NCBI GenBank assembly: GCA_004352715.1
Contig: SCFE01000060.1
Coordinates: forward strand, 456,102-514,817
Length of the DNA: 58,716 nucleotides
Source of the DNA: Hofstenia miamia
Lineage: Eukaryota; Xenacoelomorpha; Acoela
Direction: 5' to 3'
Each line of letters begins with the position of its first letter. Within the stretch, counting starts at the first letter, position 1. Shown here in pieces: positions 1 through 12,400 of the stretch. The position numbers and the translations under genes are program-made. The notes beneath the pieces were generated by a model. It was not told the origin of the DNA, ran no database searches, and worked only from the letters and a program-made list of their open reading frames with translations.

Positions 1-19
1 TGATTATTATTATTATTAT

Positions 20-54
<35 letters not shown>
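1..54. repeat. ATT/AT microsatellite
   Basis: A short run of ATT triplets passes directly into an uninterrupted AT dinucleotide run. It is a simple sequence repeat at the window edge with no coding content. Confidence 0.9.
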
Positions 55-58
<4 letters not shown>

Positions 59-123
59 GATAACAGAAAGTAGTGCAACAAAACTTTTTTATTGAAAAGT
101 AATATGAAAAACCAACTGTGTAT

Positions 124-186
124 TTAACACTAGAAGACCGGAACTTTTGTTCTTACGAGAAAGTCTGAAATGCGTCAATTGACGCA
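124..186. mobile_element. piggyBac-like terminal sequence
   Basis: A TTAA (124-127) is followed directly by CACTAGAAGACCGG, and then by a perfect 16-bp palindrome TGCGTCAATTGACGCA at 171-186. piggyBac elements insert at TTAA, begin with C(C/A)CT and carry a subterminal inverted motif related to TGCGTNAATTGACGCA. The position, about 0.3 kb beyond the transposase stop codon, fits one transposon end. No matching right-hand end was found before the first ERMP1 exon. Confidence 0.6.
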
Positions 187-491
187 ATATCAAATATAGT
201 ACCAATTTTGCTTTATCTTTCAATTCATATTATTTTTAATAAAGATGTATATTCTGAAAGACAAATATATGATTTATTTTTATATTGATTAGGCAGTTAA
301 TGCATATATGCTCTCATTCGTTATGCTTTAGTATGGTATAGGCTATGCATGTATTGCAAATGTAAAAACAAATAACACCATTTAGTAAGTTTATATTTTT
401 AAGAAAAAAGCAGTTTATTCAATGATAACTTGTAGTCAACATATAACGAATTGTAAATTTCAAATACATTACAAACATTTTTTGCACATTT

Positions 492-1960
492 TTATGCTGC
501 AGCAGCTGCAAATTGGATAATGCAAAAGTGACAAGAATCAAAAGTGCGGTTTCTGCTACATTCACCAGAAAATTGTTTTCGTTTTCTCACATTTCTAGAA
601 TTGTGATTTTCAATCACACGTTTTCGACTTCCTGAAGCCAAAAGTTGCTCTACAACTTCTTGAAAATAGGTTCGTCTGCTAATTGACTTTTTGGTGACCT
701 TTTTTTAAAGGATCTCCGCGTTCACTACAGCAATATCGAATATACTAAAAAAACATGTACTGGCCATCTGCGACAAGCCGGCTTCACAAAATACAGTATC
801 AGCGTTTGATCCAATACGTCAACTCCAGCCTTTGTATGGTTGTCCAATAAAACAGTCTCTGGCTTGCGCGTTTCATTGTCTACATTTGGTGTAGTTATGC
901 ATTGCACTAAGAATTGTCACCTTTTTATTTTTCTTGCATTGATACACCGTCAAGGTTGAATATGACTGTGTATCCTTGAGCACGGCTGTATGATATAACG
1001 AAGATTTCTCATGAACCACTGGAGGCAGTTCCCGGCGATTTATCTGACTGTACCAATCAATTCAGTGTTTTCTTCAAGAACTGCTTCGCTAATAACAGAC
1101 TAGTGAAAAGTTGTCCGTTGTTATAGAGTGTCCATTGTCCTCTATTGGCTTTACCAACTTCATAATAGAATTTTTTCACAAGTAGAGAAATCCATTATAG
1201 CGATCTTTTGTATGGAAATCGACAATGAACCAAAACTTAAGTCCGAATTTGTCTGGTTTGTCTGCCATGTATTGCATAAACCTACATTTGACTTTGCACG
1301 GCAACATCGGCTCATCGATGGTCAAATACTCGAAGAGATAGAAAACCGCCTGAAATCTTTCAATAAACGTATACTAAAAATCCGAGATAATGCAAAATAT
1401 AGCATTCTCAACTTGTCAATTTATGATTAAAACATAAAAAGCGCTTGATTTGCATGAACCCTATCCCTACTTATGTGGTTTGTGAATAATGCATTTTCCA
1501 TTTCTGAGACCAAAATTCTCGAAAAGGAAAATTCCTACTTCCTAAAAGCCCACAAGCAATCCGCAGTCCTAAGAATGTCTTTAATTCTGTTGGTTCGATT
1601 TTCCAGCCTGATATAAATCACTTCCCTTATGCTGTCATATATCTACACACATTTTCGAAGCATCAGCTTATTGAACAGTAAGCAAAAAGCTTAAATGTTT
1701 AGGGAATATAAACAGTCCAATATCATGGCTTGGTGAGAATGTAAAGTACAAACTGTTCCATCTTTTCAAAAATGCCTGTCATTTGAATCACAATCATTGT
1801 CTGGAGCGATAGAAAGTCGTTGATGTAACGGAGGAATATTATCGATCGATTCTTCGTTGTCACTGTCACTACTATTTGCTAATGAGTTTTCATTTTCTTC
1901 TTGTGGGCCTACAATTTCTTCTTCGGCATTGCTGTCGTCCGTATCCAGTTCTTGTAATTA
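492..1960 (-). pseudogene. piggyBac-type transposase relic
   Basis: Read on the minus strand, this is a broken piggyBac-family DDE transposase. From N to C, an acidic leader rich in D, E, S and N lies at about 1960-1790. Segments matching RRELPPVVHEKSS and KKNKKVTILSAMH follow at about 1070-900. The longest open piece (907-725) carries NHTKAGVDVLDQ and CRRWPVHVF, equivalents of the family's YNxTKgGVDxxDq and tRRWP blocks. A Cys/His tail with SCHFC ends at the stop at 492-494. Several stops and frameshifts separate the pieces, so the gene is dead. It lies upstream of the first visible ERMP1 exon, possibly in an intron of that gene. Confidence 0.8.
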
Positions 1961-2346
1961 TTGCAGAGCCTGTAGAGTTGAATATTTCGTGCATCAAAAC
2001 ATTATTGTAGTCAGATAAAAACAAGTATTGTAAGGATATCAGTGAACAGCCGAATAAGAACTATTTGAATATCTAATGGTTACAGCAGTTTCGTCAATTA
2101 CTCACCCTGACAGCATTAACCTCAATATCTTTGATTTGTGTCCGCAATTAAGTTCTATTTAGTATTTAAATTGTGACGAACACATTTCTATAATTAGAAA
2201 AATGTAAGGCACCATAAAAGTAGATGTCAAGTGCATTCACAATATATCAAACAACACCAATCCATCGCCAATATTTATCTTCAGTTATACACCGTTTTCC
2301 AAGTTTCTCTAATTGTATAAGCTACGTACTAAATTGAATATTTTAG

Positions 2347-2521
2347 ATAGATGTTCAACACGTTTCTGGTGCATATAAAATGGGATTCTCATTTTTACCC
2401 CAACACACCAATATTTACAACAACGTAACTAATATTATTGTGAAATTAACACCTCATGGTCATGAATCGTCTTCTTCTGTGCTTTTCAATTCTCATTATG
2501 ATACAAGCATCAACGCTACAG
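2347..2521 (+). CDS. ERMP1: ERMP1 exon a (first visible): first zinc His and catalytic Asp
   Basis: Begins after ATTTTAG with IDVQHVSG, the counterpart of the family's VDVQRPTG block, and runs to the M28 SHYDT motif (zinc His and catalytic Asp). The donor is G|GTACAA, leaving phase 1. It starts in phase 0 on a non-Met residue, so at least one exon precedes it. Confidence 0.88.
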
Positions 2522-5500
2522 GTACAATTTTTATAGGCTAGTTTATTTAGTCTTTTTTTGTTTAGGAGCATCTGATGATTTGGTGGCAGTGTCTGTGATG
2601 TTGGAAGTTTTGCGCGTAATGAGTAAAGATCGTAATCTGAAACATAGTCTCGTATTTCTATTCAATGGTGCAGAAGAGAACATTCTTCAGGTATTATATG
2701 AATACTTTTAGTGGTACGTAACGCACCTGGAGTCCGATATCCCATAAGACATAGAGTATCCCACATTTCTTTATTTTTCGTTCTATTTATCTAAAAATCC
2801 CACCAAATATAGACAATTGAGTTTTCCATTTGGATTATAAAAACTAAAGCAACAGTATAATGAAAAAATCAAATTATACGATCTTAGTGTTGCATTTTTA
2901 TCATATTTATATGAGGCGCCCAGAGGCAAAAGGGCCAATCCACCATTTGGTAGTTTTGAGAAAAAGAGCTTTAAAGTTTTACCATTTCTATTTTATGACA
3001 GAAACATGAATATTTGGTAAATATACACATATTATACATCAAAATATTCCTGAGTTTGTTGCCAATACAAAGAAAAATAGTTTTATTATCCTAATGAAAT
3101 TCTAACAAAAAAAATTCAGAAAAAGTAATGGAAAATGTCTAAATGCTAAAGTGGTAATAAAAAGGGGAAAAGGATGTTTATTCGTCATCATCAAGAAAAT
3201 CAATGTCTGATTCTTCTTGATGACACTCCCCCTCCCCTCGGCCACTTCCTTCTTGAGTTCCTGTTGCATGATCTTGCTCAGCAATGAGTTTTTCAAAGAA
3301 GCCTTGATACTCTGCTGGAACGTACTGCATGAGCACCTTTATGTCAGCCAATTTTCAACCTTATTTTACCTATGTATAAAGGCGAATATTGTAACAAAAT
3401 TTTTCTACTATCTAGGGGAAGGTTTAAAATTTCGTATCCCACATCTAACTAAATATCGTCAATTTGGCGGATTGGCCTCTTTGCCTCATATATTGAAAAA
3501 ATTGTTGTGCATGTCATTTTCAGGTCTTAAATTGTGTAAATGCACACCAAAAATATTTTTGAAAAATTTTGTTTTTGGGTCCCATACTAACTTTTAATTT
3601 TGCATTAAATTGCTGCCCAGCGTATTTCTACAATTTCTCTTGAAAGTATGACTTACCATTTATAAAATAAGCCGCCCATGTTTCAAATCATTGTAATCAG
3701 ATTTTGCAAGGGATTAGGATGAAATAAATTAATTAGTAATTTTATCAGATATTGTAATTGTTTGTCTGCGTACACTATACTTTTCTCACTTATGCTGGTG
3801 TTCCACGCATATGTTTCCTCGATGGGTTTCGCCAGTCAAATCTTGTTTACCCGTCACTAAAATACCATTTCACATCAGAAAATCATATTTAGAACATATA
3901 AAATTTGCAACACCATAATACAATCGCGAATCCGCCTTCATTCGAGATTCACCCCTGATTGGCTATTAAATGTTATTCGAGTGACGTAATTTAATTATTT
4001 TTAAATTGTAAATTATGGCGGGACATTTGCGTCTGCCACTTGCTATTTACCATTTTTAGTTATTTGTTTAATAAATGCGGCACTGTAGTTCATGAAGTTA
4101 CTACCAAATCTAAAACGGATTGCAATTATCCCTATGAGTTGTTTAGTATAAAAATTGAATTAAATAATTGCAGATTCATTATTTCTAAGCTTTGCTGAAA
4201 CACTGGGTCCACATGAAGGTTTCGCAAAAATCGTATAACTAAGTTATTTTTTGTTGCTCTTATCTTTTTTCTTTCCTGTTGCTTTTGACAACATTGAATT
4301 TATTATGGCTTCCTTTAGGCTGCGCATGGATTCATATCTAAGCATAAATGGGCAAATAATATCGATGTTTTTATTAATTTAGAAGGTGTTGGTGCTGGTA
4401 ACAAGGAAGTCGTTTTTCAAACAGGTTATATTCTTGAAACACTTAATAAATTTAATAATTTTAATATCCGTTAAAGTTTAATGCAAATGTAACGACGAAG
4501 ATTACTATCTATGCACTAAGATTTCATCGAAAAATTTCTGAACATATCAAAAGTAATATAAATGATAATGTGAAAGTACAATCAAAAAAGCAAAAATAAA
4601 TATTCATTTCAGAGATGAAAGTTGGCTGGGTTGGGTTGAAGGCCATGGCCTTTTATTTTTCAACCTCCTTACTAGGGTGGCCTTCTATTACAGGTGCCTT
4701 TCAATTACAGGTTTTACGGTATATTAATGGCTTTTTTAATTTTACTAATAGTCATTAATATTTCCCATTATTATATGTATAAGCAAGTGCCTAATGTTTT
4801 AGCGTCGCTGAAAAACTAAAAAATCTAAATGCTTCTTCAAAAAGTAATGGATATACACGAAGTAACCCAATATAGAATTACTTGGAAGCCCTACTATTAA
4901 TAAGATCATGTTTACTTGTTTTGACTTATCCAGTTTTTAGTTCAGAATGACATCAATGTAGAGAAATGAATCATTATTATGAAAACCTACTTTAGATTGA
5001 ACTTATCCATATCCCACGTTTCCGGTAAAATTGCATTCAGTCTTTTTTGTAAAATGGCATCCAGTCTTATTTGTAAAATGGTCTAAATTTCATTTTTTAG
5101 AAATGAGCTCAAATGCGCTAAAGATTTGAAATTAATTTGCTGGGTTGGGCTGGGCGGGGAACTTTTTCAATGTACTCAGCCCATCTCTCATTCATTTACA
5201 TTCAATTTTTTATACTTATGAAATATGGTAATAGAAAACATCAATATTTACGAAAACTTCAAGGATATTTTACTAAAAAGTAGTCTTTAATAGGCATTTT
5301 TAAATTAAGTAAGCATAAATGCGGAATTTTTAAGCTCTTTAAGAAAAGTGTACGTTTATTTTTTGTAGTGTTCATGTACGAGTTTATTTTTAATCGACAA
5401 ATTTGTTCATCACTTACGTCACTGTTTTAGGTCCCAGCAATCCTTGGATAATAAAAGCCTATTCCAATGCTGTACCTCATCCGTCAGCGAGTAGTGGTGC

Positions 5501-6435
5501 CAATGATTTGTTTAATAGTGGACTTGTTCCCGGAATTACTGATTTTGCCATCTTTTCTGCACATGGAAATATTCCGGGTAATTATAACTTTATAATTATC
5601 TAATTTACGTAATTAAATTTTAGGTATTGATTTGGTGTTTTTCTCTAATGGACTCTTTTATCATACAGTATATGACACAGAAGATCGGGTTTCCAAGGGA
5701 ATCCTTCAACGTGTTGGTAAAAATTATTTTGATTACCGGTAGCTTAATGGAATTTGATCAATTTCATGTGTTTTAGGTGAAAACATTCTTGCTTTGGCGA
5801 AGCATTTTGGTCATTCAGAGAAAATAGTGGATGAAGCCGATCTCCATGGAACGATGGTCTTCTTTGATTTTGGTCATTCAGACAAAATAGTGGATGAAGC
5901 CGATCTCCATGGAACGATGGTCTTCTTTGATTTCTTTGGTTTTTTTATGATTTTGTTTCCTCAAAGAATACTTTACATGCTGTCTCATATATTGCTGTGC
6001 GCTTTCTTTATTTTCCTTGTCAAAAAATCACGTGCACTTAAAGACTCTGTTGGTAGGATCGCCTTCTAGATTCTTGTTTTTAAATCTTGTGTTATTTACT
6101 TTTCCCTGTCCCAATATTAGCTGTATTTGCACAACAATTTTATCAGATTGGGAGAAATCATTTTATGATTACGAGGAGTGTTCAAAAACTAATTTGCACT
6201 GAATGGACTGAAATTTGTTAAATGTAAATTGAGTTTTTTTTAATTTTATTGATCCAGCACGCACATTTGAGATTTAAGTATATTTTCAATCAACGCTAGA
6301 GGTATTCGGGGTTATTGGCGTCAATCCTTTTAAAAACCAAAATTGTTTCATGTGATGTTATTTAGTGCTTTTAAATTTTGTTATCCTCTTAGTACATTGT
6401 AAAACTAATTGTTACACAATTATTATTATTATTAA

Positions 6436-6487
<52 letters not shown>

Positions 6488-9400
6488 ATTACTGTACTTT
6501 TGAAAAAAAACTTCCAGGTTATTATACTAGTAGTTCATAAATGAGATATCAAACCAATAATTTGCTTGAATTTCATATATCAATGCGGGCAATACATATA
6601 ACGCTTCAATTATTCTTTCTATTGATTGCAAACTGAGATTTTAGTCAGAATAGACCAATGAATGCTGAAAATGTCTTCCCAAAATTTACAAAACAAGACT
6701 TTTGTCATAATCACATCAAGCAACTCTATTACAATCTTTCATATTTTAAGAAGGCAACTAGCAATTCAGTTTTCTTCTTTAAGGGACTCTACAAATAGGG
6801 ATGCGTAGTTAAACAAAGTCGAACAAAAATTATTTTAGCAAGAACGAAGCTTTCATTTTCTTGAATTGGGAATATATGACTCATGACAACTGTTACAGAA
6901 TTTTATAAATGAGAACATTATTCAAATTAATTATTTAGAAATATTTATTTTCTGTTTGGCATTGTCAATATGTACAAGGTACTTCGCAACTTTAGTATAA
7001 GAAAACTGACAAATTACTAAAGGAATTCGGTAAGTAAAATGTTTGTGCCAGATTCCCCATTGAAAACTACTTTTTGCAGGAAATCATTTTTCATAATTAA
7101 CGTGATGGCTTAGAGAACAAAACCTCCTTCGTTTTGGATTCTTGAGGAAATATTTTACACATTATTAAATTGAATTTTAGAGTTGATACAAGGAAATATT
7201 TTTTTAACAAAGCCGTTAAATATGTAAACTGCTAGATTAAAAAGAAATGTTAGTGACTGAAAAAATTTTACTCGTCTAAGAACGTCAAAACAATTTTCAA
7301 AGGAGGAATCACTTAGTGATTATCTTTTCTAAAAGGTTAAATCGTTTTTCCTCATTTTCAAACACATTTCTGAAAGCCTATTGAGAAATTTGCAAATTTA
7401 ACCTTTAAAATGGGGAAAATTAATAAGGATCGTTCTGTTCAAAGTCAGCGGTAGTAACGCCGAAAGACTCTGGCTTAGAGATTGAACAAAAGCACCCCTT
7501 AATAGGTCTGTGATCTAGCCTAGTATTAAAACGTAGATGAAAAGGCAGTTTAAGTTTAAGAGTGATAGTGGTCAAAGAATAATTTCTGCTTGAGATAATT
7601 AGTCGTTTTTAGGACACATCTATCAGTAAACGTGCAAGAAATAATGCTTGAAGATTCGTATTAAAATGTTTTGCTGTGCTTGAAGTACATGAAAGGATTA
7701 ACAATTGCTATTTTTAAAAAAAGTTTCCAATTATATCTATACGTGATAATCAGGTAATAATGATGTCTAGGGTCCATGGTAGCAACAACTAACATCAACT
7801 GATTCCCTTTGTGTAGATAGATCCTCTAAGCCCATTGAGGCGTCATAGGCAACGTGATGGTCGGGGTAGTGTCGCCACCAGGATTGGAGAATTCGCACAA
7901 ACATACGCCTTAATTGGACCGTGATGGAGCGTTGCTTTAAAATTTAAATGAAAGAGCAGACGCTCCTTATCCTTTGGTGCTTTCGTGAGATATGAACGCT
8001 TAATATTTTTTCATAAACATTTTAAGAAATTCAGAAGCTGTTTAAGGTTGGTGATGTATAAAAATAAATTTCGAAACTCTAGCCCTTTGGTTTTGAAATG
8101 GTTTAACCCCACTGTCCAGGATGCTTGATTTTCGCTTTCTTTTAAAAACACGACTGTCATAGATGTTCATTTTATGCTCCATCATGCCTATGGCTTAAAG
8201 CAGTTTAGCGAGGACGGCCATGATCCCCGATCAGAGAAGTAATTCACAAATCGTTTTTTCCACATGCCTTTGAGTGTCTTAAAACTTATAAAAATGAGAA
8301 TGTGTCGCACGATAAACGAGTTAGCGATATAAAGGACTTGACCTCTCATTAAGAAAATTTTGTCACTATTGACAGCCATTTGTGTAAACGAGTTTTTCGT
8401 TGAAAAATTGATTTTGTTAGTTTCAAATTTCCATAGTAACCGGAATTAGCCCCATTTAAGATTGGGATTTGCCCAAAATTTCAAATTATTAAAAAAGACA
8501 ATCGCTGCTATAAAAGAAAAGGCATAATTGCTGTTGGAATTTGAATGAGCCGAAATATAATCGCTTCTTGGTGTGTCCTTAAGGACGATATTCTGAAGTT
8601 TAATAAGTTTCATGTTGATGTTGATGATTTGTAAGATTGAACTTTCGGCTTTGTTTTTTGTACAATCCTCGCAAATAGTTAATGTTATTGATTTTTCAGT
8701 TGAGTTATTTAGGCACGGGTCATTTTATTTCGCTTATTTTAAAAGCGTTCATATGGATCATTATTTCTTTTGGATTCATTTTTGCATTCTCCGCTTTTAC
8801 ATCACAGATTTTATATACGTGCGGTAGACATTTATCTTGGATCAACAATTACTACATCCTTTTTGGTTTATACTTTGCTCCTGGATTCTCTATCTTTATA
8901 TTTATGCAGAAGATTTTTAAAGAGAGCATAATGAAGGTATGATGTTTCTAATTATTATTTACTTCTTAACTTTAACTCGCATAGAGAAACAGTTTTTTTC
9001 GAATTTTCTCTAAGCTTATTAAGAAATTTGGATTTTGCGATTTTTGCGTATCACTGCAGTACTGAAAACTTTTGCTAAAACTAATTTCTGTGCCTAAAAA
9101 ACTTTAAAGTACAAACTATTTTTCAATGAAATTTTGAAATTTTGGAGGTAAAAGGTCTCTTGGAGACAACAACTACCAAAAAAGCAAACACATGCGTGGT
9201 TTTCTTGCTACAATCAATTGCTTGTAGCATGCGACATTTGGTAGGCTATTCTCTGAGTAAATCCGCGATTTTCATTGAACTTACTAACGCAAATCCACGA
9301 ATACATGTATATTATATGCTATAAATACTTTATGTTGATTTGCTTTAACAATGAACAATACCAATGTAGGCATTATAGTTATTAAATTAATTTTCAGTAA

Positions 9401-12400
9401 TGACATGCAATTGAAAAATTAATAACACAAAACATTGATTTAGTTCTCTAGTAATTGAAATATTGGTTGAAAAATTCTTACATTTTGTTTCTACATTTGT
9501 GAATGTGGGGATAAACATGAGCGGCATAAAAAATACCTAAATAGAAAATATTACAAAAAATGTTCAATTAACAAATACATTATAAACAATTTTAAACTAT
9601 CATGGGGCTTAGATTGAAGTTTGATTTACCTATATAAACAGTATCGGTGCAAAATTTCTATATTATCAATTAAATAATTTCTATAAATTCTTTGCATTTG
9701 AGAAGAATTTTAGCTGCGAATATTGGATTAGGCGATTTATAGTACCGGCCATGACACTACAAATGTTTGTTCTAGCGGAGGCTGAGCTATTATCAGAAGT
9801 TGTATTATAAATTTGATGTATGATAACTTTAAAATTCATTACGTAGGGAACAATAGTTATGGCGATTGTGTAAAAAACATATAATAAGTGTTTCTTTAAT
9901 TCAAACATACATTAACAAAAGAAATAATGTTACTGTTAACGAAATTTAGCAATTTTGCGATTAGAAACACTGTCTCTACTAATACCGCTCCCAAACTTAG
10001 ACAAAGTGTTTAAAAAATATTTGATAAAATGATAACCACCTTTTCATTGAAATCTTCATTTAAATAAAATTTCCACGCATATTAAATGCTTTTGCAAGAC
10101 TGACTCAACAAAAATCTTTTGTACAATTTTGAAAAAGTAATATGCAAGATTGATAAAGATCAGAAGTTCATTTGTAGGATATTTTAACCTACTTCGATTA
10201 ATCTGGTCAAAAATACATTTGCTGAAGTCTCCGACTATTCTTGTGAATTTTGCAATATATGCTTAATTTACATGTAATCCCATTTGCTCATCAGCACTAA
10301 CAGATTCAGTACACATGATGAGATTATGCAGAACAGTTATGTCCTTGTCAGAAATATCAGTAGAGAATTTTTGGCAAGTGTGACGCACAGAATAATCTAT
10401 ATCGCCGAACTGTTCAAGCTGCAAAATCAATCGATTCTTATCAATGTGATTAGTTTCAACTATTTCAGCAACACATAATAATTACCGCCATAACTTTGAC
10501 GAAAGTGTCCAAAACATTCCTCAATGTCATCATCAGAAAAGTTACCCAGCAAAACATAATCATGGAGATGTCTTGTTTGCATGTAGTAAGTGCTTAACAA
10601 GATCCACCATACAAGCGCATTTGTGATAAAATGTAGAGCATTCGAACTTACTAACGCAAATCCATGAATACATGTATATTATATGCTATAAATACTTTAT
10701 GTTGATTTGCTTTAACAATGAACAATACCAATGTAGGCATTATAGTTATTAAATTAATTTTCAGTAATGACATGCAATTGAAAAATTAATAACACAAAAC
10801 ATTGATTTAGTTCTCTAGTAATTGAAATATTGGTTGAAAAATTCTTACATTTTGTTTCTACATTTGTGAATGTGGGGATAAACATGAGCGGCATAAAAAA
10901 TACCTAAATAGAAAATATTACAAAAAATGTTCAATTAACAAATACATTATAAACAATTTTAAACTATCATGGGGCTTAGATTGAAGTTTGATTTACCTAT
11001 ATAAACAGTATCGGTGCAAAATTTCTATATTATCAATTAAATAATTTCTATAAATTCTTTGCATTTGAGAAGAATTTTAGCTGCGAATATTGGATTAGGC
11101 GATTTATAGTACCGGCCATGACACTACAAATGTTTGTTCTAGCGGAGGCTGAGCTATTATCAGAAGTTGTATTATAAATTTGATGTATGATAACTTTAAA
11201 ATTCATTACGTAGGGAACAATAGTTATGGCGATTGTGTAAAAAACATATAATAAGTGTTTCTTTAATTCAAACATACATTAACAAAAGAAATAATGTTAC
11301 TGTTAACGAAATTTAGCAATTTTGCGATTAGAAACACTGTCTCTACTAATACCGCTCCCAAACTTAGACAAAGTGTTTAAAAAATATTTGATAAAATGAT
11401 AACCACCTTTTCATTGAAATCTTCATTTAAATAAAATTTCCACGCATATTAAATGCTTTTGCAAGACTGACTCAACAAAAATCTTTTGTACAATTTTGAA
11501 AAAGTAATATGCAAGATTGATAAAGATCAGAAGTTCATTTGTAGGATATTTTAACCTACTTCGATTAATCTGGTCAAAAATACATTTGCTGAAGTCTCCG
11601 ACTATTCTTGTGAATTTTGCAATATATGCTTAATTTACATGTAATCCCATTTGCTCATCAGCACTAACAGATTCAGTACACATGATGAGATTATGCAGAA
11701 CAGTTATGTCCTTGTCAGAAATATCAGTAGAGAATTTTTGGCAAGTGTGACGCACAGAATAATCTATATCGCCGAACTGTTCAAGCTGCAAAATCAATCG
11801 ATTCTTATCAATGTGATTAGTTTCAACTATTTCAGCAACACATAATAATTACCGCCATAACTTTGACGAAAGTGTCCAAAACATTCCTCAATGTCATCAT
11901 CAGAAAAGTTACCCATCAAAACATAATTATGGAGATGTCTTGTTTGCCTGTAGTAAGTGCTTAACAAGATCCACCATACAAGCGCATTTGTGATAAAATG
12001 TAGAGCATTGGCAGTTTCCCTCGTTAGAAACGAATCCTGGACTTATTACTAATTGTACACATATAGCGAGCAAAATTTGCCAAGTCTTCCAAAAACTTGT
12101 TTGGAGATGACGATGAATTCTTATTGCTGCTTCTATCACGATCATTAAAACGGTCGGCCTCAAAATTCGATCTAACATTTGCAATTTTAAAAAACTTAAT
12201 AATTATATCTAAAAAGATGGCAGTATCTTTTGATTTTTTATTAGATAAATCGTATGTTCTAAGAGCGCCTGCTGTTTCATTACAAAATACCTTCGAAGGA
12301 CAAACTGCCGATTCAGTAAGTTTTGACAATTTCACTAAATGACGACGTTCGTGGTTATAAAGTCTACAAATTGCTGACCTGTAAGCCGTACGAATAGTAT

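Noticed and set aside
5794-6069. Independent 91-codon gene
   Set aside because: It is ERMP1 exon f read on into the intron.
8682-8942. Independent 86-codon gene starting at ATG 8682
   Set aside because: The frame is ERMP1 exon g; the splice acceptor at 8711-8712 restores phase with the previous exon and the sequence matches the family there.
9681-11275. Identical 75-codon minus-strand ORFs at 9681-9908 and 11048-11275
   Set aside because: They are identical because of the 1,367-bp duplication, not independent conservation, and have no recognisable motif.
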